Source: Saprospiraceae bacterium
GTDB taxonomy: Bacteria; Bacteroidota; Bacteroidia; Chitinophagales; Saprospiraceae
Direction of reading: 5' to 3'
Length of the DNA: 8,772 bases
NCBI GenBank assembly: GCA_025455635.1
Contig: JALOMF010000147.1
Location: 1-8,772, forward strand
Below the pieces are notes generated by a model. That model was not told the DNA's origin, did no database searches, and saw only the letters and a program-made list of their open reading frames with translations. The position numbers and the translations under genes were made by a program. Shown here in pieces: positions 6,327 through 8,772 of this stretch; positions within the stretch are counted from its first letter, which is position 1, and each line of letters starts with the position of its first letter.

Positions 6327-6334
6327 TACCTTTG
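6327..6334 (+). promoter_or_regulatory. Candidate -7 element TACCTTTG upstream of the BASS transporter
   Basis: TACCTTTG matches the Bacteroidota -7 consensus TAnnTTTG exactly. A TTTG lies upstream at 6299-6302, but the 24-bp spacing is slightly longer than the usual roughly 17-23. Transcription would start near 6341, giving a leader of about 105 nt to the TTG start at 6446. The rest of the 6297-6445 divergent gap shows no strong structure. Confidence 0.35.
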
Positions 6335-6445
6335 GAATTTCACAGGAGCAGGTTCCATAGCCGGTTTGGCAAGTGCGAAAATAAGGAGATGTTCGGAATT
6401 GTGTGCGCCAATCGAAGCCTGCAACAAACTAATTAAACAAAGATT

Positions 6446-7336
6446 TTGATAGGATTCATCAATGTTGAGACATTTTTGCAGGCCGTGCTGGCGATGATCA
6501 TGTTGAGCGTCGGCCTGTCGCTGACCGCCAAGGACTTCCAGTACATCGTCCAGAATCCCCGCATCACCATTGCTGGGTTGTTCCTGAAAATGATGGTGTT
6601 CCCATTCATCGGGGTGGCCATTGCCAATTTGATGGGGCTTTCCACCACCTTCCAGTTGGGCATTTTCATCCTGCTGATTTGCCCCGGCGGCACCACTTCC
6701 AACCTCATCACTTATTGGTTTTCGGGCAATGTGCCCCTCACCATCGCCCTCACGACCATCGCCAGTTTCATCGCCGTGGTCACGGTGCCCATTTTCACCA
6801 ATTGGGCGCACAGCTTCTATTTCGGCGACAACGTGATGGTTGACCTGCCCGTTTGGGACACCATCGCCAATATTTTCATCGTGATGATACTGCCCGTACT
6901 GCTCGGCATGGCGCTGCGCTGGCGCTACGAGCAGCCATCCATCACCGCCGAGAAAATCCTGAAATACGTGTCTGTGGTGCTGCTCGCCATTGTTTACCTG
7001 ATAAAATTCTTCGCCAGCAAGGAAAACGGCGGCACGGAAATCAGCGGGGAAGAGTTCAAGACGCTGCTGCCCGTGCTGCTCGTCATCAATGCCACGGCGC
7101 TGGTTTTTGGTTTCGTGGCCTCCAAATTATTTAGGATAAAAACGCAGGACAGCATGACCATCGGCATCGAGGTCGGCCTGGAGAACGTGAGCCTCGCCAT
7201 CGTGGTGGGCAGTGTGCTGCTGCAAAACGAAGACCTCGTGAAGCCGGGCCTCATCTACGCTATGTTTTCGTTTTGGACGGTGATGGGGTTTGCGGTGGTG
7301 GTGAAGAAGTTGTTTTTTGGGAAAAATTGGAATTAG
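6446..7336 (+). CDS. Bile acid:sodium symporter (BASS) family transporter
   Basis: A 296-aa, strongly hydrophobic inner-membrane protein with about nine to ten membrane segments. The first runs from about residue 8 to 26 (FLQAVLAMIMLSVGLSLT), which matches the family's opening. Two signature discontinuous-helix motifs are present: CPGGTTSN at 79-86 and GIEVGLEN at 240-247, corresponding to the sodium-site crossover regions of the Neisseria ASBT homologue. Glu242 matches its sodium-binding Glu260; Glu246 replaces the Gln264 position. The family imports bile acids, organic anions, pyruvate or other small carboxylates with Na+, and the substrate here is unknown. There is no in-frame ATG between the stop at 6434-6436 and the first membrane helix. 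TTG 6446 gives MIGFINVETF and fits best; GTG 6482 or ATG 6494 would cut into helix 1. The stop is TAG. Confidence 0.92.
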   Translation: MIGFINVETFLQAVLAMIMLSVGLSLTAKDFQYIVQNPRITIAGLFLKMMVFPFIGVAIANLMGLSTTFQLGIFILLICPGGTTSNLITYWFSGNVPLTIALTTIASFIAVVTVPIFTNWAHSFYFGDNVMVDLPVWDTIANIFIVMILPVLLGMALRWRYEQPSITAEKILKYVSVVLLAIVYLIKFFASKENGGTEISGEEFKTLLPVLLVINATALVFGFVASKLFRIKTQDSMTIGIEVGLENVSLAIVVGSVLLQNEDLVKPGLIYAMFSFWTVMGFAVVVKKLFFGKNWN

Positions 7337-7411
7337 GTCTGCTTGAAGCCAACCGTTTTCTGAAGTAAGTAGTGTCTATTGTTGCATTATATTCGCTTGT
7401 TTAAAAACTCA

Positions 7412-8152
7412 ATGCAAATGGCAAAATTGACCGCTTTACTCTTGTTTGTTGCGACTAGCTTAATGGTTAGCGCACAGGTGCCGTCTTTTCTTTCCAACGC
7501 AAGTATTAGCCTGGGATTTGCTGTGCAGCCGCAAGACCGGAGGATTTTTGATTTCCCCAGCTGGGTGCTGGAAAATGAGACAACGGAGCATGATTTCGAG
7601 TATTCATTGTTGTTTAGCAAGTCAATCATCGAAAAAAACAGGTGGGGAACTTATTTTATTGGAGGATACTCCATCAACCATGCGACGTTTGGTAGGCCAT
7701 TCGACCACCCTTATTTTACAGGTATTTTTAGTAAAGAACTTCGGGTTATTGAGCATTACCTGACGCACAACCTCAACCTTGGCATCAATCCACGGTTCAC
7801 TATTGCTGAAAGGAACAGCAGTTCGTTCTACCTCCAAGCTCCGCTTCTGGCGAAGATTGCCATCAAAAAGCATATCAATGACAACTGGAACTTTGGTACA
7901 AGCAAAAAATTCAACAAATGGCTTTTAGAGCCGAACAACGTGGAGCTGTACCTTGGGCTAGGTTGTAGGTTAAAAAAAGTGGACATTGGTCTCGCCTGTC
8001 GAGCCGTGAACCTCCAGCACAAAGACCCTGTGCTATTCTATCCAAGCCTTTTCAATACGGCCAACCCTGAATTTTTACAAACAAAATACGAATGGAACAA
8101 CCCCACTAAAATCTGGCTGACGGCCTCCTACCAGCTGGGCGAGGTAGAATAA
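7412..8152 (+). CDS. Secreted hypothetical protein, probable outer-membrane beta-barrel
   Basis: A 246-aa protein from ATG 7412 (ATG 7418 is also possible), beginning MQMAKLTALLLFVATSLMVS and then AQ. This is a good signal peptide with a probable cleavage just before Gln. A longer start at TTG 7379 would put a charged segment before it and is less likely. The mature part is rich in aromatic and alternating residues (ASISLGFAV, FEYSLLFSKSI, GTYFIGGYSINH, HNLNLGINPRF, VELYLGLGCRL, KIWLTASYQL), as expected for beta strands of an outer-membrane barrel. I do not recognise a named family. Base composition is clearly more A/T-rich than in neighbouring genes (roughly 33-40% GC in sampled lines against about 60% in gldB), which may mean lower expression or later acquisition. 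It stands alone between the BASS and DUF2851 genes. Confidence 0.75.
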   Translation: MQMAKLTALLLFVATSLMVSAQVPSFLSNASISLGFAVQPQDRRIFDFPSWVLENETTEHDFEYSLLFSKSIIEKNRWGTYFIGGYSINHATFGRPFDHPYFTGIFSKELRVIEHYLTHNLNLGINPRFTIAERNSSSFYLQAPLLAKIAIKKHINDNWNFGTSKKFNKWLLEPNNVELYLGLGCRLKKVDIGLACRAVNLQHKDPVLFYPSLFNTANPEFLQTKYEWNNPTKIWLTASYQLGEVE

Positions 8153-8175
8153 CAGGCTTTTTTCAAAAAAAGAAG

Positions 8176-8204
8176 TGAAAATAACGGGCGGCGTCTTATT
8201 TTCA
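8176..8204. repeat. Perfect 9-bp inverted repeat, possible hairpin after the secreted-protein gene
   Basis: TGAAAATAA (8176-8184) and TTATTTTCA (8196-8204) are exact reverse complements around a GC-rich 11-nt loop. It is 23 bp after the stop at 8152 and 24 bp before the DUF2851 start. It might end the upstream transcript or fold in the DUF2851 leader. There is no T-run after the stem, so terminator function is uncertain. Confidence 0.45.
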
Positions 8205-8225
8205 TGCCACCAAAACAGATGGCAT
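8204..8225. repeat. Second short inverted repeat immediately before the DUF2851 gene
   Basis: ATGCCA (8204-8209) and TGGCAT (8220-8225) are exact reverse complements with a 10-nt loop, CCAAAACAGA. It begins on the last base of the previous inverted repeat and ends 3 bp before the ATG at 8229. If folded in RNA it could affect ribosome access. The stem is short and may be chance. Confidence 0.3.
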
Positions 8226-8228
8226 ACT

Positions 8229-8772
8229 ATGAAAGAAGACCTCCTACACTTCCTGTGGCGCACCCGCCGCTTCGAGCTGACGGGGCTGCGCACCACCGAG
8301 GGCGAGCCGCTCGAAATCCTCAGCCCCGGCAACCACAACACCCACGCTGGCCCCGATTTCCTCGACGCCCGGCTGCGCATCGGCGGCACCACCTGGGCGG
8401 GCAACGTGGAGATGCACCTCACCGCCAGCGAATGGCTGCGCCACGGCCACCAAACCGACGCTGCCTACGGCAACGTCATCCTGCACGTCGTGCTGGAGGA
8501 AGACCAGCCCGTGCTGCGCAACGACAGCTCCCGCATCCCCTGCCTCGAAATGCGCAACCTAGTGCCGCCGGGCATCGCCGCCACCTACCAAAAACTGCTG
8601 CACAACGAGCACTGGATTCCCTGCCACAACCACTTCCACACCGTGCCGCAAATGACCCGCACCCTCTGGCTCGACCGGATGCTGGTAGAGCGCTTGGAGC
8701 AAAAAACCACGGCCATCCGCACGGCACTGGAGGCTAACGGCGGCGATTGGGAAGAGACGTTTTATCAGTTCG
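8229..8772 (+). CDS. DUF2851 family protein, N-terminal 181 residues, cut by window edge
   Basis: From ATG 8229 the frame is open to the window end (181 codons). The start, MKEDLLHFLWRTRRFELTGL, then a GEPLEILSPG segment, N.HAGPDFLDARLRI, WAGNVEMHL.ASEWLRHGH, and AYGNVILHVVLEED follow the conserved layout I know for DUF2851, a family found mainly in Bacteroidota. The conserved Asp, Glu and His residues in AGPDF, GNVEMH and NVILHVV look like a possible active site, but no function is established. Family members are usually about 420 residues, so more than half lies beyond the window. GC content is high again, in contrast to the preceding gene. The start has no Shine-Dalgarno, as is usual in the phylum. 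Confidence 0.88.
   Translation, partial: MKEDLLHFLWRTRRFELTGLRTTEGEPLEILSPGNHNTHAGPDFLDARLRIGGTTWAGNVEMHLTASEWLRHGHQTDAAYGNVILHVVLEEDQPVLRNDSSRIPCLEMRNLVPPGIAATYQKLLHNEHWIPCHNHFHTVPQMTRTLWLDRMLVERLEQKTTAIRTALEANGGDWEETFYQF

Noticed and set aside
8157..8172. CTTTTTT/AAAAAAG dyad after the secreted-protein gene as a terminator
   Set aside because: The arms are separated by only two bases, which cannot form a stable loop, and pairing is almost entirely A:T.
1..8772. tRNA, rRNA, riboswitch, integrase, transposase or defence-system genes
   Set aside because: I looked for these by eye in the gaps and in the translated frames and saw none; gaps are short (under 180 bp) and explained by promoters and repeats.

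Overview
The window looks like chromosomal DNA from a member of the Bacteroidota, most likely a Saprospiria-like lineage with moderately high GC. The evidence is a gliding-motility lipoprotein (GldB type), a bacterial GH3-family protein, a DUF2851 protein, a PorT-like outer-membrane barrel start, and A/T-rich leaders without clear Shine-Dalgarno sequences. The lineage below phylum is an inference. I see no RNA gene, CRISPR array, integrase or insertion sequence.

Layout, left to right: (1) the start of an outer-membrane protein on the minus strand (1-134); (2) an imperfect long inverted repeat in the divergent gap (151-227); (3) gldB-like lipoprotein gene, plus (235-1278); (4) a convergent minus-strand SGNH/GDSL-hydrolase gene (1282-2442) whose frame is open over its whole length except for two TAG codons; (5) a divergent gap (2443-2617) with palindromes and direct repeats; (6) trhO, plus (2618-3661); (7) a long hairpin-forming repeat between convergent genes (3667-3785); (8) an Lrp/AsnC regulator, minus (3786-4259); (9) a two-gene minus-strand operon, GH3 family followed by a conserved 112-aa protein (4773-6296 and 4424-4762); (10) a bile acid:sodium symporter (BASS) family transporter, plus (6446-7336), diverging from the GH3 gene; (11) a secreted, probably outer-membrane protein of visibly lower GC, plus (7412-8152); (12) the start of a DUF2851 gene, plus (8229-8772, cut by the window end).

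Most of this is a collection of housekeeping or lineage-typical genes, not one dedicated system. GH3 and the 112-aa protein are the only clear operon. The most unusual signals are the doubly amber-interrupted SGNH gene, whose second stop falls exactly between the catalytic Asp and His, and the two long intergenic inverted repeats, which share an architecture although their repeat units differ. I cannot support a claim of a new defence or mobile system here.
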